A stretch of 64,000 bases of DNA, taken from assembly GCA_024128875.1 (NCBI GenBank), contig JAMYFF010000001.1:496001-560000 (forward strand), in the 5' to 3' direction. The notes under the pieces are model-generated. The model saw only the letters and a program-made list of their open reading frames with translations. It did no database searches and was not told where the DNA came from. Positions 50,838-60,926 of the stretch are shown piece after piece. A program made the translations under genes and the position numbers. This stretch comes from Salinilacustrithrix flava. GTDB lineage: Bacteria > Actinomycetota > Acidimicrobiia > Acidimicrobiales > Salinilacustritrichaceae. Numbering within the stretch: the stretch's first letter is position 1; each line of letters begins with the position of its first letter.

Positions 50838-52886
50838 TCAGAGGCGGGTCAACGTCATGGCGAGGCGGTGGGCGAGCGCCATGATCGTGAGGACGGGGTT
50901 CACCGACCCGTTGGTGACGTGCACCGACGCGTCGGCGACCCAGAGGTTGTCGTGGCCGTGGACCCGTCCGTCGGGGTCGGTGACCGACGTGGCCGGGTCG
51001 GTGCCCATCCGGCACGTGCCGGCCTGGTGCTGGCCGGCGAGCAGCCCGGTGGGGATGCGGTCGTTCCACGTGCGCCGGGCACCGCTCGCCTCCATCCACG
51101 CCCGCGACCGGTCGGCGATGTGGCGGGTGGTGCGCACGGTCTCGGGGTGGGCCTCGCCGGTCAGGCGGGCGACGGAGCGGCCGAGGCCGTCGCGCACGTC
51201 GGGGGCGAGCGTGACCCGGTTGCCGGGCCGGGGCACCTCCTGGACCTGGGCGAACAGGTGGCCGGTGGTGCGGTAGGTGTCGCGCATCGCTGCCTTCGCC
51301 GCCGCACCCCACCGCGGCGCGTCCGGGGGCAGCGCCCAGGACCAGTGGACGATGGGCAGCTTCACCATCTCGTTGGCAACGACCCCGCCGCCCACGAGCG
51401 GGACGCCGTCGGCGTCCGCGTTGCCGTGGGCGAGGTCGAGGGTGGCGATGCTCACGCCGGGTCCGTCGGGGTCCACCACCGGGTGGTCGAAGGTGCCGAA
51501 GGCGGACACGAAGGCGTGCCCCTGGAGGTGGCGGCCGACCTGATCGGTGCCGTTGCCCAGCCCCCCGGGGTGGTGGTCGCTGCGGCTGGCGAGCAGCAGG
51601 CGGGCCGTCTCGATGGCACCGCACGCCACGACGACGTGGCCGGCTCGCACGGACCGCGAGGTACCGGTGGCCTCGTCGACCAGCACGGCACCGGTCACCC
51701 TGCCCCCAGCATCGGTCGTGATCTCCACCGCCCGGCACCCGGTGACCAACGAGGAGTTGCCCGTGGCCAGGGCCCGGGGCAGCACGGTGTTGTGCGAGCC
51801 GTTCTTGGCATCGACCGGGCAGGAGAAGCCGACGCATTCGCCGCATCGCACGCAGCGGGCCCGGCCGGCGTGGGGCACCGAGTTCAACAGCATGGGCACC
51901 GACCCGGTGGACAGGCCCAGCGAGCTCGCGCCCTGGGCGAGGGTGGCGGCCTCGGCGTTCGCCGGCAGCGGCGGCATCGGGTACCCGCGCCGGCGGGGGG
52001 CCAGCGCCCGGTGGCCGGCGGGGTCGCCGCACACGCCGACCTCCCACTCGACCCAGTCCCAGTGGTCGACCAGGTCGTCGTGGGTGATGGGCCAGTCGGC
52101 CAGCGAGGACCCCTCCGGCACCCCGTAGGTCGAGGCCATCCGGAAGTCGTCGGGCAGGAACCGCCACGCCATCCCCTGGTACACGCGGGTGCCGCCACCC
52201 ACGACCATGGCGTCGTTGTGCCAGCGGGGGTCGTGGGGTGCCTCGACCACGGCCGTCCCGTCGGCCGACCCGACCACCCGCGGGTTCCCCGGGGCCGAGG
52301 GGCCGGTGTTGTTCCCGTGGATGCTCGTGCGGTGGTTGCGCAGGTGATCCCGTCCGACCTCCAGGGCGCGCCGATCCTCCCCGCGCTCGACGACCAGCAC
52401 CCGCGCACCGGCCTCGGCCAGCACGCACGCCGCCACACCCCCGCCGGCGCCGGCACCGAGCACGAGCACGTCCCAGGCGTCGTCGACGTCGTCGAGCGCC
52501 GAGGTCCGCAGCACCGGCTCGACCACCGGCGCACCGGGTCCACGACCGGGCTGGGGTCGGTACCCGATCATGCGGGCGCCGACGCCGAGGCCATCGCCGT
52601 AGTAGGCGCGCGCCGCGGCCTGGACGAGCACGTCCCTGCGCTCGGGGTCGAGCGCGGCGATCAGGGCGTCGACGTCACCGGGTGCGAGCGCCGCGAGGTC
52701 ACCGCCCGCACGTCGCCTGAGCTCCTCGACGGCGGCGAGGATCCGATCGTGGCCGGCCGCGGTGGTCGGATCAGCCGCCAGCTCGAGGAGGTACCGATCC
52801 AGGCCGGCGGCGGAGACCGCCGGCCAGACGTCGTCGGGGACGAGTCGGTCGAAGACTGCGTGCAACCCTTCCGCCGGCACGTCCAT
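50838..52886 (-). CDS. GMC-family oxidoreductase fused to gluconate-dehydrogenase-subunit-3-like domain
   Basis: 682 residues. The first 115 or so resemble the small subunit (subunit 3) of membrane gluconate dehydrogenases (FDRLVPDDVWPAVSAAGLDRYL); then a GMC flavoprotein: VLVLGAGAGGGVAACVLAEAG, VVGGGTRVYQGMAWRFLPDDF, VACGAIETARLLLAS, and AGTCRMGTDPATSVTDPDGRVHGHDNLWVADASV. A Cys group RCVRCGECVGFSCPVDAKNG could hold an Fe-S cluster. It probably oxidises an alcohol or sterol. Start ATG 52886. Confidence 0.85.
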   Translation of the reverse strand: MDVPAEGLHAVFDRLVPDDVWPAVSAAGLDRYLLELAADPTTAAGHDRILAAVEELRRRAGGDLAALAPGDVDALIAALDPERRDVLVQAAARAYYGDGLGVGARMIGYRPQPGRGPGAPVVEPVLRTSALDDVDDAWDVLVLGAGAGGGVAACVLAEAGARVLVVERGEDRRALEVGRDHLRNHRTSIHGNNTGPSAPGNPRVVGSADGTAVVEAPHDPRWHNDAMVVGGGTRVYQGMAWRFLPDDFRMASTYGVPEGSSLADWPITHDDLVDHWDWVEWEVGVCGDPAGHRALAPRRRGYPMPPLPANAEAATLAQGASSLGLSTGSVPMLLNSVPHAGRARCVRCGECVGFSCPVDAKNGSHNTVLPRALATGNSSLVTGCRAVEITTDAGGRVTGAVLVDEATGTSRSVRAGHVVVACGAIETARLLLASRSDHHPGGLGNGTDQVGRHLQGHAFVSAFGTFDHPVVDPDGPGVSIATLDLAHGNADADGVPLVGGGVVANEMVKLPIVHWSWALPPDAPRWGAAAKAAMRDTYRTTGHLFAQVQEVPRPGNRVTLAPDVRDGLGRSVARLTGEAHPETVRTTRHIADRSRAWMEASGARRTWNDRIPTGLLAGQHQAGTCRMGTDPATSVTDPDGRVHGHDNLWVADASVHVTNGSVNPVLTIMALAHRLAMTLTRL

Positions 52887-52958
52887 GGGAGGGAGGCTAC
52901 GGGGGTGCGAAGAGGCCCCGGGGGCGGGTCCCCGGTGCCGCTCGATGTCCTCGAACGA

Positions 52959-52973
52959 GGGAGCTGTGCTCCC
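52959..52973 (-). terminator. Hairpin after sigma/anti-sigma operon
   Basis: GGGAGC (52959-52964) and GCTCCC (52968-52973) around TGT, 30 bp beyond the anti-sigma-type stop on the minus strand. Other GC-rich inverted pieces occur nearby. Confidence 0.45.
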
Positions 52974-53002
52974 GTGCGCTCAGGGGCGAACGGCGCCGGC
53001 CG

Positions 53003-53881
53003 TCACGGCCGGGACGGAGTGCGTTGCTCGTCGGCTGGCGGTGCCCCGGGCTCCGGCAGCGGCTCCGTGGGCTGCTCGGGGGCGCCGTCGGGCGCATCGC
53101 CGCCGGTCTCAGGACCGGACGGACCGCTGGGATCGCCGGCCTGCGGAGGTGCCGGCTCGGCATCGGGCTGGGGTTGCGCCGGAGGCCCCTCGGGTACCGG
53201 TGGGGAGTCGGGTGCCGCATCCGAGGTGGGGGCCGGAGCGTCGGCGGCACCGCGACGCTCGTCCGCCGGTGCCGCAGGATCGACGGTCTCGGTGCGACCG
53301 GGTGTGGGCGCCGGCGCCGGTGTGGCCGCAGGCTCGGAGCGGTCGAGCTCCGTCGTCCGCTCGCCGCCTGCGGTCCAGCGGTCGTCCATGGGAGCGGGGG
53401 TCGCCGGCAGGTCGACGGCATCGGGGAGCTCCGGTGTCTCCGGAACGGTCGACGGCACGGTCTGGGCCGGCCGGGTGTGGGGCAGCAGCGGCACGTCGAC
53501 GACCTCGCTGGCGTGGAGACCGCCGATGGTGGCCGCGGCAACGGCACCCCCGAGGACGACCTTGCCGGTGATCGTGGCCGCGAAGGCGGCCACGCCGACG
53601 GCGACGCGCCGGCCGAGGGGCACCGCAGGCACCGCGACAGGGCCCACGCGAGGGCGGGGGGTCGGTTCGAGCGCCACGGCCGGATCGTCGCCGGTCCCGG
53701 CGAAGGCGGCCAAGGCCGGCGATCGGGGACGCTCACCTTCCGGCAGGTAGGCGGCGCGCACGTCCTGGACGATCGCGGCGACGGCCGGGTCGTCGGACTC
53801 GCCGCGCAGGGCAGCGTCGAGCGGGTCGCGGGTCAGGCCGAACAGGTGCATCTCGTCAGGAGGAACGTCATCGAGGGTCAT
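53003..53881 (-). CDS. Membrane protein, probable anti-sigma partner of ECF sigma
   Basis: 292 residues. N-terminal helical part (about 1-60, LDPLDAALRGESDDPAVAAIVQDVRAAY), one membrane segment (about 93-121) and a long Pro/Ala/Glu-rich outer region of about 170 residues. No zinc HxxxCxxC anti-sigma motif is present. It begins 4 bp after the sigma gene and is cotranscribed with it, which is the basis for the call. The outer part is low-complexity, likely wall-spanning. Confidence 0.6.
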   Translation of the reverse strand: MTLDDVPPDEMHLFGLTRDPLDAALRGESDDPAVAAIVQDVRAAYLPEGERPRSPALAAFAGTGDDPAVALEPTPRPRVGPVAVPAVPLGRRVAVGVAAFAATITGKVVLGGAVAAATIGGLHASEVVDVPLLPHTRPAQTVPSTVPETPELPDAVDLPATPAPMDDRWTAGGERTTELDRSEPAATPAPAPTPGRTETVDPAAPADERRGAADAPAPTSDAAPDSPPVPEGPPAQPQPDAEPAPPQAGDPSGPSGPETGGDAPDGAPEQPTEPLPEPGAPPADEQRTPSRP

Positions 53882-53885
53882 CGCG

Positions 53886-54434
53886 TTACTCCCCCTCTCC
53901 CACCAGCTCGGCGCGCAACGAGCGCAGCGCTCGGTGCTGCAGGGCCCGGACCGCTCCAGGTCGGCGCCCGACGACCTTCGCGGTCTCCTCCACGCTCAGA
54001 CCGACGACCACCCGGAGGACGACGATCTCGCGCTGGTCCTCGGTGAGCCCGGCGAGCAGGGCGTCGACCCGTTCGCGCTCGTCGGCGGCGAGGCCGTCCT
54101 CCACGGCCGGCGCGTCGGGCAGGCGGGACGGTTCCGTGGGGCGCTCGTCGACGCGGCGGCCGAAGCGACGACGCTCATCCACGAGACGGTTCCGAGCGAT
54201 GGTGAACACCCACGCCCGCAGCTGGGTCAGGTTCCCCTCGAAGGAGTCGATCGAGCGGCACATCTGCACCAGCACCTCGTCGGCGAGGCCCTCGGGATCA
54301 TCGGCCCCCCGGGCCCGGGCGAAGCCGACGAGTCGGGAGTCGAGGTGCCGGACCAGGGCGTCGAAGCCTGCCACCTCTCCGGCCCGCGCTCGTTCCAGCG
54401 CCGCCGGGAACCAGGCGTCGTCCGGCTCGGTCAC
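53886..54434 (-). CDS. RNA polymerase ECF sigma factor
   Basis: 182 residues. Sigma-2 region at about 22-90 (FDALVRHLDSRLVGFARARGA, then LRAWVFTIARNRLVDERRR) and sigma-4 at about 122-175 (LLAGLTEDQREIVVLRVVVGLSVEETAKVVGRRPGAVRALQHRALRSL). It directs transcription of a small regulon in response to an unknown signal, presumably through the membrane protein coded next. GTG start at 54434, one base from the SRPBCC stop on the same strand. Confidence 0.92.
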   Translation of the reverse strand: MTEPDDAWFPAALERARAGEVAGFDALVRHLDSRLVGFARARGADDPEGLADEVLVQMCRSIDSFEGNLTQLRAWVFTIARNRLVDERRRFGRRVDERPTEPSRLPDAPAVEDGLAADERERVDALLAGLTEDQREIVVLRVVVGLSVEETAKVVGRRPGAVRALQHRALRSLRAELVGEGE

Positions 54435-54435
54435 C

Positions 54436-54891
54436 TCACGAGGTGGCGGCGCGTTCCAGCGACTCGAGCGTCCGCTCCATGTTGGTGCGGTTGTGCTCGG
54501 CCCGATCCTTCACGCCGGTGACCCGCTTGCTCACGCCGGCGAAGAACGAGGAGCGCTGGTCGGTCCAGGACTCGGTGACCCGGCAGCCGTCGTCGGTGGG
54601 CTCGATGTCGTAGGACCAGGTGGCGACCTTGGCCGGACCGGCGGTGACGGCGAAGCTGAACCGCTCACCCGGCACGCAGTCGACGACCTCGCAGGTGGTG
54701 GACCACCGCTGCCAGCCGGCCTTGTTCGTCCCCTTGAACCGAGCGCCGGCAGCCGGCCCGGTGGCGCCCTTCAGCCACCTCCCACCGGTGGCCTCGGGCG
54801 ACCACTCGCCCATGCGGGTCATGTCGGAGATCAGCTCCCACACGCGCTGCGGCGGAGCCGCGATCTCCCTGGACACGCTGACATCGGCCAT
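54436..54891 (-). CDS. SRPBCC-family protein (polyketide cyclase/dehydrase-like)
   Basis: 151 residues. Helix-grip lipid-binding fold: SVSREIAAPPQRVWELISDMTRMGEWSPEATGG at the start, and a C-terminal long helix EHNRTNMERTLESLERAA. Probably binds a hydrophobic small molecule. It lies between the P450 gene (17 bp upstream) and the sigma gene (1 bp downstream), so it links two groups on one strand. Confidence 0.85.
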   Translation of the reverse strand: MADVSVSREIAAPPQRVWELISDMTRMGEWSPEATGGRWLKGATGPAAGARFKGTNKAGWQRWSTTCEVVDCVPGERFSFAVTAGPAKVATWSYDIEPTDDGCRVTESWTDQRSSFFAGVSKRVTGVKDRAEHNRTNMERTLESLERAATS

Positions 54892-54908
54892 GCCGCGGAG
54901 GCTACGCG

Positions 54909-56201
54909 TCAGGCGCCACCGGGGGTGAAGGTGGCCGGCAGGTGCTTCACGCCGTGGATGAAGCTCGACAGCAGCAGCTCGGGTGGGCCCGATGCCTGGA
55001 TGTCGGGCAGCCGGTGGAACAGCTCCCGGAACATGACGGTGATCTCCCGCCGGGCCAGGTGGGCGCCGAGGCAGAAGTGCGGGCCGGGACCGCCGAAGCC
55101 GACGTGGTTGTTCGGCGAGCGTCGGACGTCGAAGCGGTGCGGGTCCTCGAACACGGCCTCGTCGCGGTTGGCGGCCAGGTAGAACATGCCGAGCTTGTCG
55201 CCGGCCTGGATCGCCTGCCCGTGCAGCTCGAGGTCCTCGGTGGCGGTGCGGCGCATGTAGGTGACCGGGCTGGCGATGCGCACGATCTCCTCGACCGCGG
55301 TGGGCGCAACGCCCTCGAAGTCGTCGGCCCAGATCTCCCGCTGGTCGGGGTGCTGGGTGAGCAGGTGCAGGCCCCAGGCGATGGCGTTGCGGGTGGTCTC
55401 GTTCCCGGCGACGACGAGGAGGATGAAGAAGCTGGCGAGGTCGGCGTGGGTGAGCCGGTCGTCCTCGAGCTCGGCGTTGACGAGCATGCTGGTGAGGTCG
55501 GTGCCGTCGCCGCCCCTCTTGGACTCGGCGACCTCGTCCATCAGCGCCGACAGCTCCTGGCCGGCGGTGAGGAGCGCGGTGAGGATGTCGGTGCCCTCGG
55601 GCGTGTACTCGGGATCTCCGACGCCCAGGATCACGTTGGTGCGATCGAACACGAACTGCAGCTGGCTGTCGGGCACGCCCATGAGGTCGCACACGATCTT
55701 GAGCGGCAGCCGGGCGGCGACGTCGACGACGAAGTCGCACTCGCCCCGGTCGATGATGTCGTCGACGATCTGGGCGGCCAGGCCCTGGACCGAGTCCTCG
55801 AGCCGCTTCAGCATCCGGGGCGTGAAGCCGGCCGACACGATGCGGCGCAGCCGGGCGTGGCGGGGGTCGTCCATGGCGATCATCGAGGAGAAGTACTCGA
55901 CGATCTGCATGGGCTGGTCCATCACGACGATGCCCTGGGCGGAGGAGAACAGCTCCGGATGCCGGGACATGTGGAGGATGTCGGCGTGGTTGGTGACCAC
56001 CCAGGCGCCCGGGCCCTGCGGGAGCGGGATGCCCTCGGGGACCTCGGGCTCGGGGAGGAACACGGGCCCCTCGGCGCGGAGCACGGCGAGGTCGGCGTCG
56101 ATGTCCTCGGCCGACCGCACCCAGAACTCCGGGAGGATCGGGTTCGGCAGATCCGTGCGGTGCCGGTCGGTGGTGAACACCGGCGTGGGTGTCATGGTCA
56201 T
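54909..56201 (-). CDS. Cytochrome P450
   Basis: 430 residues. Soluble bacterial P450 with [12 protein letters not shown] (oxygen-activating I helix), [10 protein letters not shown] (ExxR is not obvious in this stretch), and the haem-binding loop [19 protein letters not shown] with thiolate C377. The opening resembles the CYP125/CYP142-like and related steroid or terpene hydroxylases, but the substrate is not clear. Its ATG overlaps the stop of the flavin monooxygenase gene (ATGA), so the two are coupled. Confidence 0.93.
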   Translation of the reverse strand: MTMTPTPVFTTDRHRTDLPNPILPEFWVRSAEDIDADLAVLRAEGPVFLPEPEVPEGIPLPQGPGAWVVTNHADILHMSRHPELFSSAQGIVVMDQPMQIVEYFSSMIAMDDPRHARLRRIVSAGFTPRMLKRLEDSVQGLAAQIVDDIIDRGECDFVVDVAARLPLKIVCDLMGVPDSQLQFVFDRTNVILGVGDPEYTPEGTDILTALLTAGQELSALMDEVAESKRGGDGTDLTSMLVNAELEDDRLTHADLASFFILLVVAGNETTRNAIAWGLHLLTQHPDQREIWADDFEGVAPTAVEEIVRIASPVTYMRRTATEDLELHGQAIQAGDKLGMFYLAANRDEAVFEDPHRFDVRRSPNNHVGFGGPGPHFCLGAHLARREITVMFRELFHRLPDIQASGPPELLLSSFIHGVKHLPATFTPGGA

Positions 56202-58030
56202 GACTGGCTCCTCAGCTCGAGGCCGGCCATGTCGCCGGACTCACGCCACTCTGCCATCAGGCGGAAGAACGCCATCGGCCCCTCGCCGTAGCTGGCGCCG
56301 ATCAGGCCTGCTCCCTGCAGCGGCATGCCCTCGTTGTTGTAGTAGCCGGGCGTGCAGGACTGCTGGAACGAGCGCATGTCCCGGGCCTTCTCATCGAGGG
56401 TCTGGATCCACTCCTCGACCGCCTCCTCGGTGGCCTCGAGCTGGTCGATGTCGTTGTCGATGGCGTGGCGCAGGATGTGGACCAGCTGGAGGCTGGCCTC
56501 CTCGAGCAGGTGCGGGTAGTTGGCCGTGAACCCGCCCTGGGCGTGGCCGAGCAGGAACATGTTGGGGAAGCCGTGCACGTGCATGCCGTGCAGCGAGCGC
56601 ATGCCGCCCTCCCAGTGGTCCGAGAGGGTCTGGCCGCGTGCGCCGGTGACGTCGTAGCCGGCTCGGCGGGTGTAGGCCGTGCCGACCTCGAACCCGGTGG
56701 CGTAGATCAGGCAGTCGAGCTCGTACTCGCGCTCGCCGTCGGGGCCGTTCACCACCACGCTCGTCTCGGTGATGCGGGCGACGCCCTGGCCGTCGGTGTC
56801 GACCAGGTGGACGTTGGGCCGGTTGAACGCCTGCAGGTAGTCGTCGTGGAAGCAGGGCCGCTTGCAGAACTGGCGGTACCAGGGCTTGAGCGCCTCGGCC
56901 GTGTTCTGGTCGTGCACCAGCTCGTCCACCCGGGAGCGGATCTCGTTCATCTTGTCGAAGTCGGCCAGCTCCATCGTCGACGCGATGCCGGAGGGCGTGA
57001 GATCGGGGTTGTCGCTCTGGCGGAAGCGGACGAGCAGCTTGCCGATGATGTCGGTCCAGCCGTCCATGACCAGGTCCTCGTCGGCCATGCCGCCCGAGGT
57101 GAGCACCGTGAAGTTCTCGATGCGTCGCTTCTGCCAGCCCGGCTCCAGCGACGCCGCCCACTCCGGGTCCGTTGGGCGGTTGTTGCGCACGTCGATGGAC
57201 GACGGCGTCCGCTGGAACACGTGGAGCTCTTGGGCCGACTCGGCCAGGTGGGGCACGCACTGCACGGCAGTGGCGCCGGTGCCGATGATGCCGACCCGCT
57301 TGTCGCGCAGGTTCTCGAGGTTCCCGTCCGGGCCGCCACCGGTGTAGTCGTAGTCCCAGCGGCTGGTGTGGAAGGTGTGCCCGCGGAAGGACTCCACCCC
57401 GGGGATGCCGGGCAGCTTCGGCCGGTGCAGGGGGCCGTTGCCCATGATCAGGAACCGGGCGGTCATGGCATCGCCGCGGTTGGTCCGGATCACCCAGCGG
57501 TCGCGCTCGTCGTCCCAGTCGATCGCCTGCACCTCGGTGGACAGGCAGGCGTTGTCGTACAACTCGTACTGGCGGGCGATGCGGTGGCAGTGCTCGAGGA
57601 TCTCGGGCGCCCGGGTGTACTTCTCCTTGGGGACGTAGCCGGTCTCCTCCAGCAGCGGGAGGTAGATGTAGGACTCCACGTCGCACTGGGCGCCGGGGTA
57701 GCGGTTCCAGTACCAGGTGCCGCCGAAGTCGCCGCCCTTCTCGATGATGCGCACGTCGTCGATGCCGGCCTCCTTGAGGCGGGCGCCGGTGATGAGGCCG
57801 GCGAACCCGCCGCCGATGAGGGCGACGGTGACGTCGTCGAACAGGGGCTCGCGCTCCTGCGGCGCGACGTAGGGATCCTCGAGGTAGTGGGCGAACTGCC
57901 CGGTCATCTCGACGTACTGCTCGTTGCCGTCGGCGCGGAGCCGCTTGTCCCGCTCGAGCTCGTAGCGTCGCCGCAGCTCGTCCGGATCGAGCTCGGCGCC
58001 GCGGTCGGTGCGTGGTTCGGTGGTCGTCAC
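56198..58030 (-). CDS. FAD-dependent Baeyer-Villiger-type monooxygenase
   Basis: 610 residues. Two Rossmann motifs: [21 protein letters not shown] (about residue 70) and [21 protein letters not shown] (about 240). Baeyer-Villiger-like FxGxxxHxxxW motif appears as [21 protein letters not shown]-terminal part has [19 protein letters not shown]. It would turn a ketone into an ester, or hydroxylate, using NADPH and O2. It is the first gene of the operon with P450 and SRPBCC; a palindrome like that of the distant serine hydrolase lies upstream. Confidence 0.92.
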   Translation of the reverse strand: MTTTEPRTDRGAELDPDELRRRYELERDKRLRADGNEQYVEMTGQFAHYLEDPYVAPQEREPLFDDVTVALIGGGFAGLITGARLKEAGIDDVRIIEKGGDFGGTWYWNRYPGAQCDVESYIYLPLLEETGYVPKEKYTRAPEILEHCHRIARQYELYDNACLSTEVQAIDWDDERDRWVIRTNRGDAMTARFLIMGNGPLHRPKLPGIPGVESFRGHTFHTSRWDYDYTGGGPDGNLENLRDKRVGIIGTGATAVQCVPHLAESAQELHVFQRTPSSIDVRNNRPTDPEWAASLEPGWQKRRIENFTVLTSGGMADEDLVMDGWTDIIGKLLVRFRQSDNPDLTPSGIASTMELADFDKMNEIRSRVDELVHDQNTAEALKPWYRQFCKRPCFHDDYLQAFNRPNVHLVDTDGQGVARITETSVVVNGPDGEREYELDCLIYATGFEVGTAYTRRAGYDVTGARGQTLSDHWEGGMRSLHGMHVHGFPNMFLLGHAQGGFTANYPHLLEEASLQLVHILRHAIDNDIDQLEATEEAVEEWIQTLDEKARDMRSFQQSCTPGYYNNEGMPLQGAGLIGASYGEGPMAFFRLMAEWRESGDMAGLELRSQS

Positions 58031-58076
58031 TTGTCCCCCTGGATCCCCATGTTGGCAACGAGCGTACCCAACTGCC

Positions 58077-58090
58077 TGACCCGGCGGTCA
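58077..58090. promoter_or_regulatory. Operator palindrome upstream of monooxygenase operon
   Basis: TGACCCGGCGGTCA has arms TGACC and GGTCA. Read on the minus strand the longer form CTTGACCGCCGGGTCAGG (58075-58092) matches 38448-38465 on the plus strand except for the central three bases. It lies 47 bp before the GTG of the monooxygenase and about 40 bp before the divergent GNAT-like gene. Confidence 0.6.
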
Positions 58091-58128
58091 AGGTGGTGGG
58101 GGACGCGCCGTCGGGTAGGGATGTGCCC

Positions 58129-58428
58129 ATGTCCGCGGAAGCACCCGAACAGATCGACCTCCAGCACGACGAGGACGGCAACCGCTTCGCCCTGCGCAGC
58201 TCCGGCGAAGACGTCGGGCTCATCGACTACCGGCGGGACGGCGACGTGTTCGACCTCCACCACACCGAGGTCCTCCCCCAGGGCCGGGGTCGGGGCCTCG
58301 GGAAGGTCCTCGTCCGCGAGACGCTCGATCACATCCGGGCCGACGGCGGGGCGGTCGTGGCGACCTGCCCGTTCGTGGCCCGCTTCGTGGAGGAGCACCA
58401 GGACTACGCCGACCTCGTCGCCGACTGA
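58129..58428 (+). CDS. Small GNAT-like acetyltransferase (YjdJ type)
   Basis: 99 residues, the minimal GCN5-like fold. HTEVLPQGRGRGLGKVLVRETLDHIRADGG carries the acetyl-CoA loop, and VVATCPFVARFVEEHQDY is typical of the short YjdJ/GNAT group. Substrate unknown. It is divergent from the monooxygenase operon and followed 17 bp later by the methyltransferase gene. Confidence 0.85.
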   Translation: MSAEAPEQIDLQHDEDGNRFALRSSGEDVGLIDYRRDGDVFDLHHTEVLPQGRGRGLGKVLVRETLDHIRADGGAVVATCPFVARFVEEHQDYADLVAD

Positions 58429-58445
58429 GGCGTAGCGTCCCGCCG

Positions 58446-59234
58446 GTGACCGACCGGCCCCTGCCCGAGCACGCCGCCGAGAACGCACGGTACTGGGACG
58501 GCATGGCCGACCAGTGGGTGGCCTCCGGCGAGCGCAACTGGGCGTCGACCGAACCCACGTGGGGCAGCTGGGGCGCACCGGACCACGAGGTCGGCCTGCT
58601 TCCCGACGACATGACCGGCATGCGGGCGATCGAGCTCGGCTGCGGCACCGGCTACGTCTCGGCCTGGATGGCCCGGCGCGGTGCCGAGGTCGTCGGCATC
58701 GACGTGTCCGCCGAGCAGCTGGCCACCGCCCGTCGGTTGAGGGACGAGCACGGCCTCGACATCGACCTCCGACAGGAGAGCGCCGAGGCGGTGTCCGAGC
58801 CCGACGCCGGCTTCGACTTCGCGGTCAGCGAGTACGGCGCCGCCATCTGGTGCGACCCCCACGTGTGGATCCCCGAGGCGGCCCGGCTGCTGAAGCCCGG
58901 AGGTCGGCTCCACTTCCTCGGCAACCACCCGCTGGCCATGGTGTGCACGCCGCTCGACGGCTCACCGGTCGACGCCACGCTCCACCGGGACTGGCGGGGC
59001 ATGCAACGCTTCGACTGGCGCCACGTGGCGGTCGACCCCGGCGGCGTCGAGTTCAACCTCGGGATCGCCGCCTGGATGCGCCTGTTCCGAGACGCCGGCT
59101 TCGTCGTGGAAGACCACCTCGAGCTCCACGCGGCCGACCCGTCCGACGACCGCTTCGCCGTCCCTGGCTGGTGGGCGCACCGGTTCCCGGCGGAGCAGGT
59201 GTGGAAGCTCCGCCGGGTCCCGGAGTCGTCCTAG
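58446..59234 (+). CDS. SAM-dependent methyltransferase (class I)
   Basis: 262 residues. Methyltransf_11-type with motif [27 protein letters not shown] (about 61-86), [14 protein letters not shown] and [17 protein letters not shown]. Target not known. GTG start. Its end overlaps the convergent TrpB-like gene by 4 bases. Confidence 0.87.
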   Translation: MTDRPLPEHAAENARYWDGMADQWVASGERNWASTEPTWGSWGAPDHEVGLLPDDMTGMRAIELGCGTGYVSAWMARRGAEVVGIDVSAEQLATARRLRDEHGLDIDLRQESAEAVSEPDAGFDFAVSEYGAAIWCDPHVWIPEAARLLKPGGRLHFLGNHPLAMVCTPLDGSPVDATLHRDWRGMQRFDWRHVAVDPGGVEFNLGIAAWMRLFRDAGFVVEDHLELHAADPSDDRFAVPGWWAHRFPAEQVWKLRRVPESS

Positions 59235-60592
59235 ACCGTCGGCACCTCGGCCATGGCTGCGGCGATGGCGTCCTCGGAGAGGTCCATGTCGACCATCTCG
59301 CCTTCGAAGTAGCTGTTGTACGCGGCCAGGTCGAGGTGGCCGTGACCGCACAGCGCGGTGAGGATCACCTTCTCCTCGCCGGTCTCCTTGCACGCCAGCG
59401 CCTCGCGCACCGCCGCCGCGATGGCGTGGGTGGGCTCGGGCGCCGGGATGATGCCCTCCGAGCGGGCGAACTGCACGGCAGCGCCGAAGCACTCCAGCTG
59501 GGGGATGGAGATGGCCTCGGTCTCGCCCAGCTCGTAGAGGTGGGACACGAGCGGCGCCATGCCGTGGTAGCGCAGGCCGCCGGCGTGGATGGGGTCGGGC
59601 ACGAACCCGTGGCCGAGCGTGTGCATCTTCATCAGCGGCGTCATGCCGGCCGTGTCGCCGAAGTCGTAGCGGAACTCGCCCTTGGTGAGCGTGGGACACG
59701 CGGCCGGCTCGACGCAGCGGATGGTGGGGTTCATCTTCCCCGCCCACTTCTCGCGCAGGAACGGGAAGGCGAGGCCGCCGAAGTTCGAGCCGCCGCCCGT
59801 GCAGCCCACCAGCAGGTCGGGGGTCTCCCCCACCTTGGCCAGCTGGAGCAGGGCCTCCTCGCCGATGACGGTCTGGTGGAGCAGCACGTGGTTCAGTACC
59901 GAGCCGAGGGCGTAGCGGACGTTGGGATCGGCTGCGGCCACCGACACGGCCTCGGAGATGGCGATGCCGAGGCTGCCGGTGTGCTCGGGGTCCTCGGCCA
60001 GCAGCTGGCGGCCGTAGTCGGTGACGTCGGACGGGCTGGAGTGCACGGTGGCGCCCCACACCTGCATCATCGCCCGCCGGTACGGCTTCTGGCGGTACGA
60101 CGCGGCGACCTGCCACACCTCGCACTCCATGCCGTACTGGGCGGTGGCGAACGCGAGGGCCGAGCCCCACTGGCCGGCGCCGGTCTCGGTGGTGAGCTTC
60201 GTGACCCCCTCGGCGTTGTTGTAGTACGCCTGGGGCACCGACGTGTTCGGCTTGTGCGAGCCGGCCGGGCTCACGCCCTCGTACTTGTAGTAGATGCGGG
60301 CCGGCGTACCGAGCGCCTGCTCGAGGCGGTGGGCGCGGAACAGCGGGCTCGGCCGCCACAGCCGGTAGACGTCGAGCACCTCACCCGGGATGTCGATGTA
60401 GCGCTCGGTCGACACCTCCTGCTCGATGATGGCCATCGGGAACAGCGGTGCCAGGTCGTCGGGGCCGACCGGCTCGTGCGTGGCCGGGTGCAGCGGCGGC
60501 GCCATCGGCTCGGGCAGGTCGGCGACGACGTTGTACCACTGCGTCGGCTGCTCGGATTCTTCGAGGAGGATCTTGGTGGGGGTCTCGGCCAT
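59231..60592 (-). CDS. TrpB-like PLP enzyme (TrpB2 type)
   Basis: 453 residues, typical of the longer TrpB2 group. It joins indole and serine, or acts on a related substrate. PLP lysine K114 in [17 protein letters not shown], phosphate loop in [17 protein letters not shown], and [36 protein letters not shown]. TrpA is not nearby, so it may salvage free indole. ATG 60592; the frame open before it has no family similarity. Confidence 0.9.
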   Translation of the reverse strand: MAETPTKILLEESEQPTQWYNVVADLPEPMAPPLHPATHEPVGPDDLAPLFPMAIIEQEVSTERYIDIPGEVLDVYRLWRPSPLFRAHRLEQALGTPARIYYKYEGVSPAGSHKPNTSVPQAYYNNAEGVTKLTTETGAGQWGSALAFATAQYGMECEVWQVAASYRQKPYRRAMMQVWGATVHSSPSDVTDYGRQLLAEDPEHTGSLGIAISEAVSVAAADPNVRYALGSVLNHVLLHQTVIGEEALLQLAKVGETPDLLVGCTGGGSNFGGLAFPFLREKWAGKMNPTIRCVEPAACPTLTKGEFRYDFGDTAGMTPLMKMHTLGHGFVPDPIHAGGLRYHGMAPLVSHLYELGETEAISIPQLECFGAAVQFARSEGIIPAPEPTHAIAAAVREALACKETGEEKVILTALCGHGHLDLAAYNSYFEGEMVDMDLSEDAIAAAMAEVPTV

Positions 60593-60677
60593 GGGCGCCA
60601 ACCCTAGGCACGGGCCCACCTCCCGGTCTCCGGGAAACGGACGTCTGGGGCCGTTCGGGATCGGGAACGAACGCGCC

Positions 60678-60905
60678 ATGCGCATGCTCCTGATCCTCAT
60701 GGCCGTGATCGGCATCGCCGTCGTCGTCATCTTGTACATGGCGGCCCAGAACCGGAACCGACCGAAGGCCGACACCCAGCCTGAGGTACCCGGCGGCACT
60801 CGCGCTGATGAGTTCCCGGAGCCGGGGGCGCCGGCACCGCACCGGGCCGACGGCAGCCCCGTACCCGGTTCCCGCGACGACCGTCACGACCACGGCAAGC
60901 CGTGA
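60678..60905 (+). CDS. Small single-pass membrane protein
   Basis: 75 residues. One N-terminal membrane helix ([20 protein letters not shown], about 3-22) and a charged, Pro-rich tail ending in DDRHDHGKP. Unknown function. ATG 60684 is another start two codons in. It converges with the cell-wall-binding-repeat gene. Confidence 0.6.
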   Translation: MRMLLILMAVIGIAVVVILYMAAQNRNRPKADTQPEVPGGTRADEFPEPGAPAPHRADGSPVPGSRDDRHDHGKP

Positions 60906-60926
60906 GCGCCCGCCGGTGATCGCGGC

